NCBI GenBank assembly: GCA_902763865.1
Contig: CACWTR010000009.1
Location: 1-64,000 of the forward strand
DNA: 64,000 nucleotides
Direction of reading: 5' to 3'
Source of the DNA: an uncultured Bacteroidales bacterium
GTDB taxonomy: Bacteria > Bacteroidota > Bacteroidia > Bacteroidales > Bacteroidaceae
In this document: positions 31,236 to 40,139 of the stretch, in pieces
Numbering within the stretch: the first letter of the stretch is position 1
Layout of the letters: each line of letters starts with the position of its first letter
Notes under the pieces: model-generated
Databases searched by the model: none
What the model was told of the DNA's origin: nothing
Seen by the model: only the letters and a program-made list of their open reading frames with translations
Made by a program: the position numbers and the translations under genes

Positions 31236-34200
31236 ATGAACAGACAGCGCATAATCTCTATGCTCCTCGTGCTTGGCATTTCGCTCCTGGCAGCAGCTGC
31301 CAACAGGAAAACCACCGTCACACGAGTCTCTTCCGAAGTGACACTTACCGACAACGTCGATTATCAAGTCACCAGCCCCACTCCCTTTGGCGATGACGGA
31401 CTGGTGAACATCGTCAATACAGAACACGCCGTGCTCATCCTGGCGGCTGTGAAGCCTTCCGCAGCCATCAGCACATGGCTCTCGAAGGTACAGATAAACG
31501 GACAGAAAGCCGTCAACAACGGCAATTGTCAGGTGAAGATATACAACCGCGGCTGCATCATCCTGCCGCATCCGGGCAACTACAAGCCGCTCACCGTCTT
31601 CTCCGAACAGCGATACGAGGGCGAGTCGTGCAGCGAATTCGGCACCGAGAACTCCAATGGCTTCATGAACACCCTGACGGAGAAGAAGCTGAACAACCGC
31701 ATCCGCTCCTTCAAGCTGAAGCGTGGCTACATGGTGACGTTTTCAACGCGTGCTTCCGGTCGGGGCTATAGCCGCTGCTTCATCGCTGCAGACAAGGACA
31801 TCGAGATGCCGACCCTGCCGCCTGTCCTCGACGGGAAGATTTCCTCCTACCGCATTTTCAGGTGGTACGACACCGGCAAGGCCCAGCTTGCAGCAGCAGG
31901 CGGCAACACCGAAGCCTGCGCAGCCCTCAACGTGACGAGCACCTACACGTGGGGAACGACAAGCAGCATGTCGCCCGACGTGGAGAATGTCCCTCACCAT
32001 ATCTACGAGAACTATCCCTCGCCGGCCAGCCTTGGAGCCTGCACAACCTCACCTCACATGAAGACCAACAACGAGCCTATGAACACCGCCGACGACCCTA
32101 AGGGCAAGACCGAGGAAGTGGATGCTGTGCTGGCCAACTGGGAGGACCTGATGGCAACGGGCATGCGGCTGTGCTCCCCCTCGTCGTGGGACGGCAGCGA
32201 CTACACCAACGGCACGGGCTACATCAAGCGCTTCATCGACAGCATCGACGCCCGTGGCTGGCGCTGCGACATCATCGACCTGCACTGCTACTGGCCGGAA
32301 GGCAACTTCGGAACCATCAAGAACTGGACGACCTCCACGGGGCGGCCCGTCTGGATATCGGAATGGGTGTGGGGCGCTTCGTGGAACAATAATGGAGCCT
32401 TCGCCAGCGGCGTGACCGAAAGCCAGAATGCCGAGGCCCTGAAGCGCATCTGCCCCGTCATGAACAACAATGACTGCATCGAGCGCTACTACTATTGGAA
32501 CGGCGAGCGCGACCCCTCGAAACTCTACAAGAACGGCAAGCTGACAGAGGCCGGACAATACTATGCCAGCATCAACTCGGGCCCGGGCTACAACGGCAAG
32601 TACGACTTCGTGCCGACGACGCCTCCGCAGTATGGACCCTCGAACTTCACACAGCAGGTGCTTGCCTCGGGCAAGACACGCCTGTCCTGGCACGACTCCA
32701 ACGGCGAGTTCAACCGCCTGATGGAGGTGCAGATGAAGGATGCCTCCGGCCAGTGGGTGGTACTCGACACCATAGCGCAGAAGGAAGCAGCTTCCAACTA
32801 CTCCTACACCATCGACAGCAGCGACGAGAGCATCCTCTACCGCCTCCACCTGATTGACCTGAACGGCAAGGAATACTTCACGTCCGACGAAATCTCCCTT
32901 GGCGATGCCTTCGAGACGGACGGCCAGCTCCTCTATGCCGGCGGCAACATGTTGGCAAACGGACAGTTCGACCTGGGCTTCACCGACTGGCAGAGCGGCA
33001 CCGGACAGCCACTTGGCGAGCCTCAGTTCCAGATTGTCGGCGACGGCGGATACAAGGGCGGACCCTACCTGCAATCGCACATGACGGGCGGGGCCAGCGC
33101 CGCAGCATCTGTCAGAAAGGTCGTTGAGGTAGTCCCCGGACAACACTACGTGCTCCGAATCGCTACTCGCAACGGCGGCAACAACGTCCGCCTCGGCCTC
33201 TCGTCCGATGGCAAGAACATCTCGCAGCAGGTGGACAAAGCCACAAACGGCGACGACTGGAACGCCGAGACCTTCTTCTTCAGCAGCGGCTCCTACTCCT
33301 ACGTCATCCTCTCCTTCTATGGCCTGACAGCCAAGGCCCAGATTGACGCCGTGCAACTGCTGCGCCTCTTCCCCTCGCGCGAAGAAGCTTTCAGCGACGG
33401 CATGAAGACGGCACGGCTCAGGGCAGAAGCCCAGATAGCCCACAACACCGCCTTTCCCTTCCTGAACGAAGACTTGCGTAGCCGCATGGATGCCATCGCT
33501 TCCTCGGATGCAGAAGCTGTGAGCCAGGCAGAACAAGCCCTGTCCGACCATCTCGCTGCACAGAAGATGCTGGCAGAAACCGCTTTCATGGAGGCTTCGC
33601 TTCAGGCTGTAGCACAGAAACCCTGCCCTGACTACGACACGATGCTCACCCTGATGACTGGCATCAAAGACGCAACGTCAGCCAGGAACGTACTGACACT
33701 GGCAGCCAGGCTGCAGTCGCTCATGGAGGAAAACCTCGCCTTCAAACGTGCCAGCAGGCAGCCCCGTACTCCGTCGTTCACCGATGAGAAGTCCGACGGA
33801 TGGCAGGTGAAGCAGGGAACCTTCAAGGGCGGGGACCAGCGGACAGCCACCAAGTTCGGCAAGACATGCTGGAACGCTTGGTGGAGCACCACGGACCAGA
33901 ATGCCACCTTGGAAATCTGCCAGACGCTCACCAACATGCCCGAAGGCTACTACCGCATGGAGTGCAAGGCCACGACACAGCATTTCTGCATCACCGACCA
34001 GCATGGCTACCTGCGCAGTGGCAGCGAAGAGGCCGTGACACCAATCCTGAGCAAGGACTACTTCGACCTGCCCGTTGCCGATGTCTGGGAAACGCTCACC
34101 ACCGCGCCCCTCTACGTAGAGCAAGGCGGTTCGCTTACGCTCGGCTTCGTCAGCTCCAAGAAGGGAGCCACGGGCAACTGGCATTCCTTCGGCAACGCCA

Positions 34201-34442
34201 CAGCCACCACCGACAACCGCGAAGGCTGGTGGTGCGCCACGGACTTCGTACTCTACTATCACGCCATTGACGACCAGACAGGCATCGATGCAGTCTCCGG
34301 CGAAACCCAACCCGACGACACCGAGGTCCTCTACGACCTCAGCGGTCGGCGCATCCAGTCTGCCTCGCGCCTGCCTCGCGGCATCTACATCAAAGCAGGC
34401 AAGTCCAAAGGCAAAGCCATCCTTTACCATAATCCCGAATAA
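31236..34442 (+). CDS. Secreted multidomain GH128-like glycoside hydrolase with T9SS-like C-terminal tail
   Basis: This 1068-residue protein starts with a signal peptide (MNRQRIISMLLVLGISLLAAAA). After a beta-rich N-terminal region (about 25-195), a TIM-barrel segment (about 200-455) has E280 (NNEPMN) and E376 (WISEWVWG), the acid/base and nucleophile pattern of the glyco_hydro_cc family that includes GH128 endo-beta-1,3-glucanases. Fn3-like (about 475-570) and CBM4/9-like (about 575-700, GNMLANGQFDLGFTDWQ) modules follow. A helical stretch comes next, then another beta-sandwich. The end (EVLYDLSGRRIQSASRLPRGIYIKAG) resembles a type A sorting domain, and the T9SS core genes lie next door. Substrate is inferred only. 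Confidence 0.72.
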   Translation: MNRQRIISMLLVLGISLLAAAANRKTTVTRVSSEVTLTDNVDYQVTSPTPFGDDGLVNIVNTEHAVLILAAVKPSAAISTWLSKVQINGQKAVNNGNCQVKIYNRGCIILPHPGNYKPLTVFSEQRYEGESCSEFGTENSNGFMNTLTEKKLNNRIRSFKLKRGYMVTFSTRASGRGYSRCFIAADKDIEMPTLPPVLDGKISSYRIFRWYDTGKAQLAAAGGNTEACAALNVTSTYTWGTTSSMSPDVENVPHHIYENYPSPASLGACTTSPHMKTNNEPMNTADDPKGKTEEVDAVLANWEDLMATGMRLCSPSSWDGSDYTNGTGYIKRFIDSIDARGWRCDIIDLHCYWPEGNFGTIKNWTTSTGRPVWISEWVWGASWNNNGAFASGVTESQNAEALKRICPVMNNNDCIERYYYWNGERDPSKLYKNGKLTEAGQYYASINSGPGYNGKYDFVPTTPPQYGPSNFTQQVLASGKTRLSWHDSNGEFNRLMEVQMKDASGQWVVLDTIAQKEAASNYSYTIDSSDESILYRLHLIDLNGKEYFTSDEISLGDAFETDGQLLYAGGNMLANGQFDLGFTDWQSGTGQPLGEPQFQIVGDGGYKGGPYLQSHMTGGASAAASVRKVVEVVPGQHYVLRIATRNGGNNVRLGLSSDGKNISQQVDKATNGDDWNAETFFFSSGSYSYVILSFYGLTAKAQIDAVQLLRLFPSREEAFSDGMKTARLRAEAQIAHNTAFPFLNEDLRSRMDAIASSDAEAVSQAEQALSDHLAAQKMLAETAFMEASLQAVAQKPCPDYDTMLTLMTGIKDATSARNVLTLAARLQSLMEENLAFKRASRQPRTPSFTDEKSDGWQVKQGTFKGGDQRTATKFGKTCWNAWWSTTDQNATLEICQTLTNMPEGYYRMECKATTQHFCITDQHGYLRSGSEEAVTPILSKDYFDLPVADVWETLTTAPLYVEQGGSLTLGFVSSKKGATGNWHSFGNATATTDNREGWWCATDFVLYYHAIDDQTGIDAVSGETQPDDTEVLYDLSGRRIQSASRLPRGIYIKAGKSKGKAILYHNPE

Positions 34443-34478
34443 CAGCAGAGGAAACCCTGAACAACGTGTTCATAAAAC

Positions 34479-34541
34479 TATTTTCATGACGTGAAAATAT
34501 ATTTTCAAACTTTGAAAATATATTTTCACGTCATGAAAATA
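34479..34541. repeat. 63-bp perfect palindrome made of three 21-bp TTTTCA-N5-TGAAAA units
   Basis: The 31-bp arms 34479-34509 and 34511-34541 are exact reverse complements around one central base. Internally, units start at 34481, 34502 and 34523 (21-bp period), each TTTTCA, five variable bases, then TGAAAA. A related four-unit array lies at 49084. It sits between the convergent GH128 and gldN genes. Confidence 0.85.
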
Positions 34542-34635
34542 ACTTTTGTTCCCCGATGAGCGAGGTCTTATGACGCGTCGTCCGAGATTATCTTATACAA
34601 GAAGAGGATGTGTCAAAACAATGAAAAAATTTCCA

Positions 34636-34722
34636 AACCACGAATTGCACGAATTACACGAATTTATAATTAGCTGACAAACAGCAGTTGAATAATTCGT
34701 GTAATTTGTGCAATTCGTGGTT
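34636..34722. repeat. 87-bp dyad repeat element, copy A
   Basis: The ends AACCACGAATTGCACGAATT and AATTTGTGCAATTCGTGGTT form a long dyad around TTTATAATTAGCTGAC. A second 87-bp copy lies at 52189-52275 in the opposite orientation. Elements with AACCACGAATT termini are common in Bacteroidetes genomes. The rest of 34443-34812 contains the 63-bp palindrome and the gldN terminator and no gene. Confidence 0.8.
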
Positions 34723-34727
34723 AAAGC

Positions 34728-34764
34728 AAAAAAAAGGGGCTGTGCCATTCATTCTGACACAGCC
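34728..34764 (-). terminator. Intrinsic terminator of the T9SS operon
   Basis: On the minus strand GGCTGTG (34764-34758) pairs with CACAGCC (34744-34738) and is followed by CC and eight T (34735-34728). It lies about 48 nt after the gldN stop. Confidence 0.8.
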
Positions 34765-34812
34765 TCTTCTTTGTTGTATGTGGGCTTGAGGGACCGTTGC
34801 GGCCCCCGAGGT

Positions 34813-35892
34813 TTATCTTCTTTGGCGACGGGCGCTGACGCGAGAGGCGGGTGCGGGAGCTTCGCTCTTCTCCTTCTTTGTTGCAGCGCTGCTCTTTTCT
34901 GAAGCGTTTTGGCTGCTTCTCGCCCTTGAGCTCTTGCTGCGGAACAGACCCTTGGAGGGCTTTTCCTCCTTGGCCTCCATCTCGGCATCGATGCTGTCCT
35001 TCTTTGTCGTGTCGGGCAGGAAGCCGTTGCCCCAGACGTTCTTCTTGAAGTCGTCAATCTGCTTTTCGATGCGTGTCTGCTCGGCCACCATGTCGCTGTC
35101 CGTCGGGCAGTAGTTGGCCAGCACCTTGCCTTGCATGTTGTTGGTCTTGTAGATGGTGCCTTCGTAGCGATTCATGGTGAAGAAGTCGTCTGCCGTCATG
35201 TTGGTGACGTTGTTCAGGTTGCTTGGCATCATGGGGAGCTTGGCGAGCCAGGGAGCCACGTCGTCGTACTTGACCCAGAAGAGGGGGTAGGGTGTGGCAT
35301 CGCTGCTGAATTCGTCGGCGCCGCGCATAAGGATGGGGCAGATGGCTGTCACCTTGGTGGTGAAGGTGCCGGTGCGCTGGTCCATGTAGATGCTTTCCTT
35401 GATGTAGTAGCGCGTTGCTTCTGCGCTGGGCACATCGCTGTCGGCCACGTTGAGTCTGCCGCCTTGCTCCTCGTAGTAGATGCCGTAGCGCTCCAGCATT
35501 TCCTTGACGGGGAGCTTGTCCTTTTCGTCGAAGGACTCGTTGCCGTCCAGCTTATAGGAATAGGCATTGATGCGTCCCGTGAGGATGAGGCGGAAGAGGT
35601 AGGTGAAGAGGTTCACCTGCCGGCCCATAGGTTCCACGGGGTAGTACATCGGTGCGTTTTTGTCCTTGGTGAGGTCGAGCTGCCGGTAGATGTCGCGCTT
35701 CCAGACGACGTCGTCCGGCATGTTTGCCGCCTGTGGAAACATGAGCGATGCACGGTCGCTTGCTGTGGCGGACTTTGCCGCTGCCTGTTCGGTCGCTGCC
35801 GCATTTGCTACTGCGCGGCGCTTGGCGGGCTGAGCCTGTGCAGCACTTGCTGCAAGGAGTGTGACCGTTATGAAAGAGAGTATGCGCTTCAT
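34813..35892 (-). CDS. gldN: Type IX secretion / gliding protein GldN (PorN)
   Basis: GldN is the periplasmic protein that with lipoprotein GldK forms the ring of the type IX secretion system under the outer membrane. The 359-residue protein has a signal peptide (about 1-20), then the conserved core VVWKRDIYRQLDLTKDKNAPMYYPVEPMGRQVNLFTYLFRLIL (about 62-104), ESIYMDQRTGTFTTKVTAICP and the DFFTMNRYEGTIYKTNNM block. The C-terminal 70 residues are a Ser/Lys/Ala/Glu low-complexity tail, longer than usual. It is the last gene of the minus-strand porP-gldK-gldL-gldM-gldN operon. Confidence 0.95.
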   Translation of the reverse strand: MKRILSFITVTLLAASAAQAQPAKRRAVANAAATEQAAAKSATASDRASLMFPQAANMPDDVVWKRDIYRQLDLTKDKNAPMYYPVEPMGRQVNLFTYLFRLILTGRINAYSYKLDGNESFDEKDKLPVKEMLERYGIYYEEQGGRLNVADSDVPSAEATRYYIKESIYMDQRTGTFTTKVTAICPILMRGADEFSSDATPYPLFWVKYDDVAPWLAKLPMMPSNLNNVTNMTADDFFTMNRYEGTIYKTNNMQGKVLANYCPTDSDMVAEQTRIEKQIDDFKKNVWGNGFLPDTTKKDSIDAEMEAKEEKPSKGLFRSKSSRARSSQNASEKSSAATKKEKSEAPAPASRVSARRQRR

Positions 35893-35956
35893 ATAATTAG
35901 TAATTCTTAATTCTTAATTCATAATTCTTTTCCCCTCCTCCTCGGGGAGGAACTTC

Positions 35957-37522
35957 TTATTTGATGATGACCTCCATGACGCCGTTCAGGGTACGTTCTA
36001 TACCGTCGGGGCCTGTGGCATGTATGTCTGTGACGTAGAATCGTTTGTTTCGGGCCAGGCCGCGCATCTGTGCCTTTTGCTGGTCGGAGAAGTTGGCTCC
36101 GTTGCTTTGGTAAGGTACGGCGTTGCCCATAGCATCGTAGAAGACGGTCTGGAAGCTGTTCACGCGGAAGGCGATGTTGAGCAGTCCGTCGTCGATGGCA
36201 GCTCCGATGCCGTTTGTGCTCATGAGCACTTGCTTTGTGAGGCCTCCGCCGCGGAATCGGTTCTCGCCGCCGCCCTCAGCCGCGTATGCGATGTAGGCCG
36301 TCGGGTCGGGCAGCTTGCGGACGCGGAAGGTGAACTTGCCCATCTCCTGCATGCGGCCCTCGCTTTCGGCAGCGACGGTGAAGACGGCCTCGGTGTCGGG
36401 AGTAGTGGGGCGGGCAATGTACTTGCCTTCGCCCTTCTGCTCAAGGTTGCCGCCCGTCATGCTGACGCGCAGCTTTGAGCTTGGCACGCCGGGCACGGAG
36501 ACGCTCATCGGGTTGTCGTAGCCTGCGTAGAGCACGTTCATGATGTCGGCACTGACCGTTGCGCTGGGTGCCACGACGCTGTACTTCTGCGAGAAGTCGC
36601 GCCGCACCTTTTCGCCCGAGCCGTTCAGCATCTCGATGTAGCCGCTGAAGGTGAAGTCGCCCGTCTTCGAGCAGATGGTCTCGTAGAAACCCTTGTCGCT
36701 CTGTATCTGCTTGCCGCCGATGTAGATGGTGGGACGGCGTGTGGTATCGACAGCTGCCATGATGATTTGGGCGCTGAAACGTCCGCCCTGCACCACGGTC
36801 TGGGCGTTAGGGATGACGTAGGCATTGAGCTGGTTCACGCGGATGTCCTTCACATCGACGTTGCTGATGAGGTTGTGCAGCACCTCGCCCTCGGCATAGC
36901 GCACGTCGTTCTGCAGCTTGGTCAGGAGCGTCACGGCAGCAGCCGTAGGCATGTTCTCGAAGGAGTACTCCTGCCAGTTCTTGCCGAGGACCTTAGCCTG
37001 AGCCGGCACCTCGGTGTCGAGGTTGCTGGTGATGATTTCCTTCTTCTCCTTGTCCGTCACCATGCGCACGATGCGGTCGCGGTAGGCATTGATGGCGTTG
37101 TAGAGTTCCTTGCCGCGTCCCGTGCCGGGAGCAAGCATCACCTGCGTGCTGGCCTCCAGGTCTTCGCGGTTGTGGATGTTGTTGACGTCGGCATCCTTGC
37201 CGTCGCTCTTGCGGACGATGGCCTCCTTGAGTTCCTCGGCCAGATTGTAGAGCGAGTCACTCATGCCGCGCACGTATTGTGCCTTCTCGTACCATTCCTT
37301 CACCTTGGCAGGATTGTCCTTCATCTGCTGGTCGAAGGTGCTGTAGATGCCCTGGTTCACCTTGGAGGCATTCTCGGTACTCTTCTTCAATCCGTCGGCC
37401 ACAAGCGAGAAACCGTTCAGTACGTCGCTCGACACGTTCAGTGCCAGCATGGCCAGGAGGACCAGGTACATCAGGTTGATCATCTTCTGACGTGGGGATA
37501 TCCTTTTCTTCTTTATAGGCAT
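35957..37522 (-). CDS. gldM: Type IX secretion motor protein GldM (PorM)
   Basis: GldM pairs with GldL in the inner membrane to form the proton-driven motor, and its periplasmic arm reaches the GldKN ring. The 521-residue protein begins with a basic segment (MPIKKKRISPRQK) and one membrane helix (NLMYLVLLAMLALNVSSDVL, about 16-35). The rest is periplasmic: a helical region (about 40-210) and Ig-like beta domains (about 220-521). Length and order match PorM. It lies between gldL and gldN; the gap to gldL (37523-37617) is filled with AGAGTAATC-type 9-nt repeats. Confidence 0.96.
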   Translation of the reverse strand: MPIKKKRISPRQKMINLMYLVLLAMLALNVSSDVLNGFSLVADGLKKSTENASKVNQGIYSTFDQQMKDNPAKVKEWYEKAQYVRGMSDSLYNLAEELKEAIVRKSDGKDADVNNIHNREDLEASTQVMLAPGTGRGKELYNAINAYRDRIVRMVTDKEKKEIITSNLDTEVPAQAKVLGKNWQEYSFENMPTAAAVTLLTKLQNDVRYAEGEVLHNLISNVDVKDIRVNQLNAYVIPNAQTVVQGGRFSAQIIMAAVDTTRRPTIYIGGKQIQSDKGFYETICSKTGDFTFSGYIEMLNGSGEKVRRDFSQKYSVVAPSATVSADIMNVLYAGYDNPMSVSVPGVPSSKLRVSMTGGNLEQKGEGKYIARPTTPDTEAVFTVAAESEGRMQEMGKFTFRVRKLPDPTAYIAYAAEGGGENRFRGGGLTKQVLMSTNGIGAAIDDGLLNIAFRVNSFQTVFYDAMGNAVPYQSNGANFSDQQKAQMRGLARNKRFYVTDIHATGPDGIERTLNGVMEVIIK

Positions 37523-37540
37523 TGCTTTATTGCTTTCTTA

Positions 37541-37611
37541 GTATTCAGAGTAATCAGAGCAATCAGAGTATTCAGAGTAATCTGATTAGTCAGAGTATTC
37601 CGACTCTTCAG
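37541..37611. repeat. 9-nt spacer repeats between gldL and gldM
   Basis: The stretch consists of repeated TCAGAGTAA / TCAGAGCAA / TCAGAGTAT units with a roughly 9-nt period and no coding potential. Comparable but sequence-unrelated spacer repeats occur at several other gene junctions. Confidence 0.65.
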
Positions 37612-37617
37612 ATACTG

Positions 37618-38478
37618 TTATTTCTCGTTTTGTGCTGCGGGGGGCACGGTGCCCATGTTGATGGTGAGCGCTCCTATCATGCGGGCATAGACGTTGTTGA
37701 GTTCCTCGATCTGCTGTGCCATGCGGCGTGTCTGCTCGTCGATTTGCTCGATGGTACCCACCTGCTTGCTGATGTTGCGGAGCTGAAGTTCATAGACGGT
37801 TGCAATGCCGGTGAGGGAGCGGTTCAGGTTCTCCATCTCCTCGCTGTCGGTGGTCATGCGCTCTGCCTGCTTTCTGACGCGTGACAGCACCTCGGTGAGC
37901 TCTGTCAGCTCTTCGGCATAGCTCTTGACGGCTTCCTCGATGGCAGCCGGGTCGGTAGCCTTGATCTGGTTGGGGTCGATGCTTGTGCCGCCGTTCTGTA
38001 TCTGCTCGAGGGCGAGCTGAGCCTGTGCCGCAGCCTGGCCAGCTGCAGCAAGGTTGGCTGCTGCTGCGCTCAGGCCCGTGCCTGCTGCCAGTGCATCGGG
38101 GTCAATCGGGCCGTTGCTGACTGCTCCGCCTATCACGGCTGGTCCGCCTCCGCCAATGACGATGGGGCCTTCCGGCACCTCAGCTCCTTCGGGGAGCGGA
38201 GTGCCGCCGGCCACGACGATAGCCTGTCCGCCTGCTACCGTGCCTTCGCCCTCCGAAGAGGGTGTCTTCTCATAAGTCTTCTCGAAACCGGAGATGAAGA
38301 AGACCAGTACCTCCGTCATCATGCTGACGAACAGTATCTCATTGGCTCCGGGGATGTGTGTAAGCTTGAACAGCGCACCCAGGACCACGACGGCTGCACC
38401 CCAGCTGTAGGCGTAGTTCATGAATACTTGTCCGGATGGAGAGTCCATCCATTTCTGCAATTTTGCTATGGGATTCAT
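37618..38478 (-). CDS. gldL: Type IX secretion motor protein GldL (PorL)
   Basis: GldL is the inner-membrane stator-like subunit of the T9SS motor. The 286-residue protein has two membrane helices near the N-terminus (about 16-36 and 42-60) containing a Glu (EILFVSMMTEVLVFFISGFE) typical of the proton path. A Gly/Ala/Pro-rich linker (about 75-155) and a cytoplasmic coiled coil (about 165-275, ELTELTEVLSRVRKQAERMTTDSEEMENLNRSLTG) follow. It sits between gldK and gldM in the standard order. Confidence 0.95.
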   Translation of the reverse strand: MNPIAKLQKWMDSPSGQVFMNYAYSWGAAVVVLGALFKLTHIPGANEILFVSMMTEVLVFFISGFEKTYEKTPSSEGEGTVAGGQAIVVAGGTPLPEGAEVPEGPIVIGGGGPAVIGGAVSNGPIDPDALAAGTGLSAAAANLAAAGQAAAQAQLALEQIQNGGTSIDPNQIKATDPAAIEEAVKSYAEELTELTEVLSRVRKQAERMTTDSEEMENLNRSLTGIATVYELQLRNISKQVGTIEQIDEQTRRMAQQIEELNNVYARMIGALTINMGTVPPAAQNEK

Positions 38479-38529
38479 TGCTTTATTGTATTTTCAATGT
38501 GTTTGGTTATGCTGAAGGGAAATAGTTTG

Positions 38530-40059
38530 TTAGCGACGTGTCTTGCGTGTGCTCAGCGGCTGTCCGGATGAGGAAGACTTCGAGCTCTTGCTGCTCTTGG
38601 CGCTCTTGCCGGAGCTGCCGCTGACCTTCGTGGAGCCCGACCTGTCGGTCACCATCGTGCGGACACAGCGGAAGCCGACGAAGCTGCGCGGCTGGTTCTG
38701 GTATTCGTAGGAGCGCCAGGCGCTGCGAATCATGCTCTCGGGGTCCTTCCACGAGCCGCCCCTGACGGATTTCTTCTTCAGGCGGTAGGGGTCTTCCTTT
38801 GCCGCATTGTAGGAGAGTTCGGGGTTCATGTCGGCCATGCTCTCCACGCCTGCCTCGGTATAGACGGTGCTGGTCCACTCGGCCACGTTGCCCGCCATGT
38901 CGTAGAGTCCGTTGCTGTTGGCAGAGAAGATGCCGCACTTGCTGGTGATGAGCGAGCCGTCCTTTGTGTAGTTGCCGCGGTCGGGCTTGAAGTTGGCATA
39001 GAAGCAGCCCTTGTCGCTCTTGACGTCGAGGCTTTCCCAGGGGAAGGGGTTCCCCTCCTTGCCTCGGGCGGCGAACTCCCATTCCACCTCGCTCGGCAGG
39101 CGGTAGCGCTGTATCTGTTTGGCATATCCGCCAAGTCCCTTCATCAGGAAGTCGGTACGCCAGGCGCAGAAGGCATTGGCCTGCTCCCAGGTGACACCCA
39201 CTACGGGGTAGTCGTTGTAGGCAGGGTTGGAGAAGTAGAGCTTCATGTAGCGCTCGTTGTTGGCATTTTGGAAGTCGTTGACCCAGCAGGTCGTGTCGGG
39301 ATATATATTAACAATGTATGTGTTCAGGAAGTCCCACGGTCCGGAGAGCGGACGTGTGATGGTCTGGCGCACTATCTTGCCGTCGTCGTCGATCCAGGCG
39401 GTGTCCTTGCTGATGATTACGTCTTCGTTGCTGACGGCGTGGTCAGTGTTGAGGTCGCGTTCCTCGGGGTTCAGACGGTACTTGCGCTGTGCAGCCGTCA
39501 CGTAGTCATAGACTTCGTAGCGGTAGTTCATCTGGCTGGCATCGAGCATCTTCGTGCCGTCGATGGGATGGATGACATAGACGCTCTGTATGGCGCGGTC
39601 CTCGTCCTCGTTGGCTTTGCGCCAGGGGATGGGCTTGCTCCAGTCGAGGTGAGGCGTGATGGGGTTACCCTCCTTGTCCTCCTCAATTTTGTAGGTCTCG
39701 TCGCCTCCGTAGGCAGGGTCGGCCAGGCGCTCGCGGATGATGCTGTCGCGCACCCAGTTGACGAACTGGCGATACTTGGCGTTGCTTATCTCGTGCTGGT
39801 CCATCCAGAACCCGTCAACGCTGATGTCGCGCAAGGGGAACTCTGTACCCCATAGCGTGTCGTTCTTCTCAAGGCCGATTTTAAGTGAGCCCTTGTGTAT
39901 GGGGACCATTCCGAAAGGAGTGGGTTCCGTGAAGGAGGCCCCCCTGACACCTGTCACTTCGCCTCCCACGGCATTGGCCGATGAACTGGAGCCGAGGCAG
40001 GAGGCCAGAACCATGCAGCCAATGGCTGCACCTACTAATAGCAGACTTCTTGTCTTCAT
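38530..40059 (-). CDS. gldK: Type IX secretion lipoprotein GldK (PorK)
   Basis: GldK is an outer-membrane lipoprotein that with GldN makes the periplasmic T9SS ring. The 509-residue protein has a lipobox (MVLASC, Cys about 21). Its large domain has formylglycine-generating-enzyme/sulfatase-modifying fold: FWMDQHEISNAKYRQFVNWV, YPVVGVTWEQANAFCAWR, YRLPSEVEWEFAARG and GGSWKDPESMIRSAWRSY...GFRCVRT. A C-terminal Ser/Lys low-complexity tail follows. The catalytic role of the fold is thought lost in GldK. It follows porP in the operon. Confidence 0.95.
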   Translation of the reverse strand: MKTRSLLLVGAAIGCMVLASCLGSSSSANAVGGEVTGVRGASFTEPTPFGMVPIHKGSLKIGLEKNDTLWGTEFPLRDISVDGFWMDQHEISNAKYRQFVNWVRDSIIRERLADPAYGGDETYKIEEDKEGNPITPHLDWSKPIPWRKANEDEDRAIQSVYVIHPIDGTKMLDASQMNYRYEVYDYVTAAQRKYRLNPEERDLNTDHAVSNEDVIISKDTAWIDDDGKIVRQTITRPLSGPWDFLNTYIVNIYPDTTCWVNDFQNANNERYMKLYFSNPAYNDYPVVGVTWEQANAFCAWRTDFLMKGLGGYAKQIQRYRLPSEVEWEFAARGKEGNPFPWESLDVKSDKGCFYANFKPDRGNYTKDGSLITSKCGIFSANSNGLYDMAGNVAEWTSTVYTEAGVESMADMNPELSYNAAKEDPYRLKKKSVRGGSWKDPESMIRSAWRSYEYQNQPRSFVGFRCVRTMVTDRSGSTKVSGSSGKSAKSSKSSKSSSSGQPLSTRKTRR

Positions 40060-40065
40060 ATAATA

Positions 40066-40139
40066 TAAATGTGTATATGTCTTATGGGTCTTATGTGTCC
40101 TATATGTCTTATGAGTCCTGTATGTTCTATCTTGTCCTA
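40066..40139. repeat. 9-10 nt spacer repeats between porP and gldK
   Basis: Imperfect repeats of TATGTCTTA, TGGGTCTTA, TGTGTCCTA and related units fill the intergenic gap directly upstream of gldK. No gene or clear promoter was seen. Confidence 0.6.

Noticed and set aside
32049..33551. 500-codon minus-strand open frame
   Set aside because: Antisense to the GH128-like gene and without a recognisable fold.
38507..39082. 191-codon minus-strand frame inside gldK
   Set aside because: It is an out-of-frame shadow of gldK on the same strand, rich in Arg and Gln.
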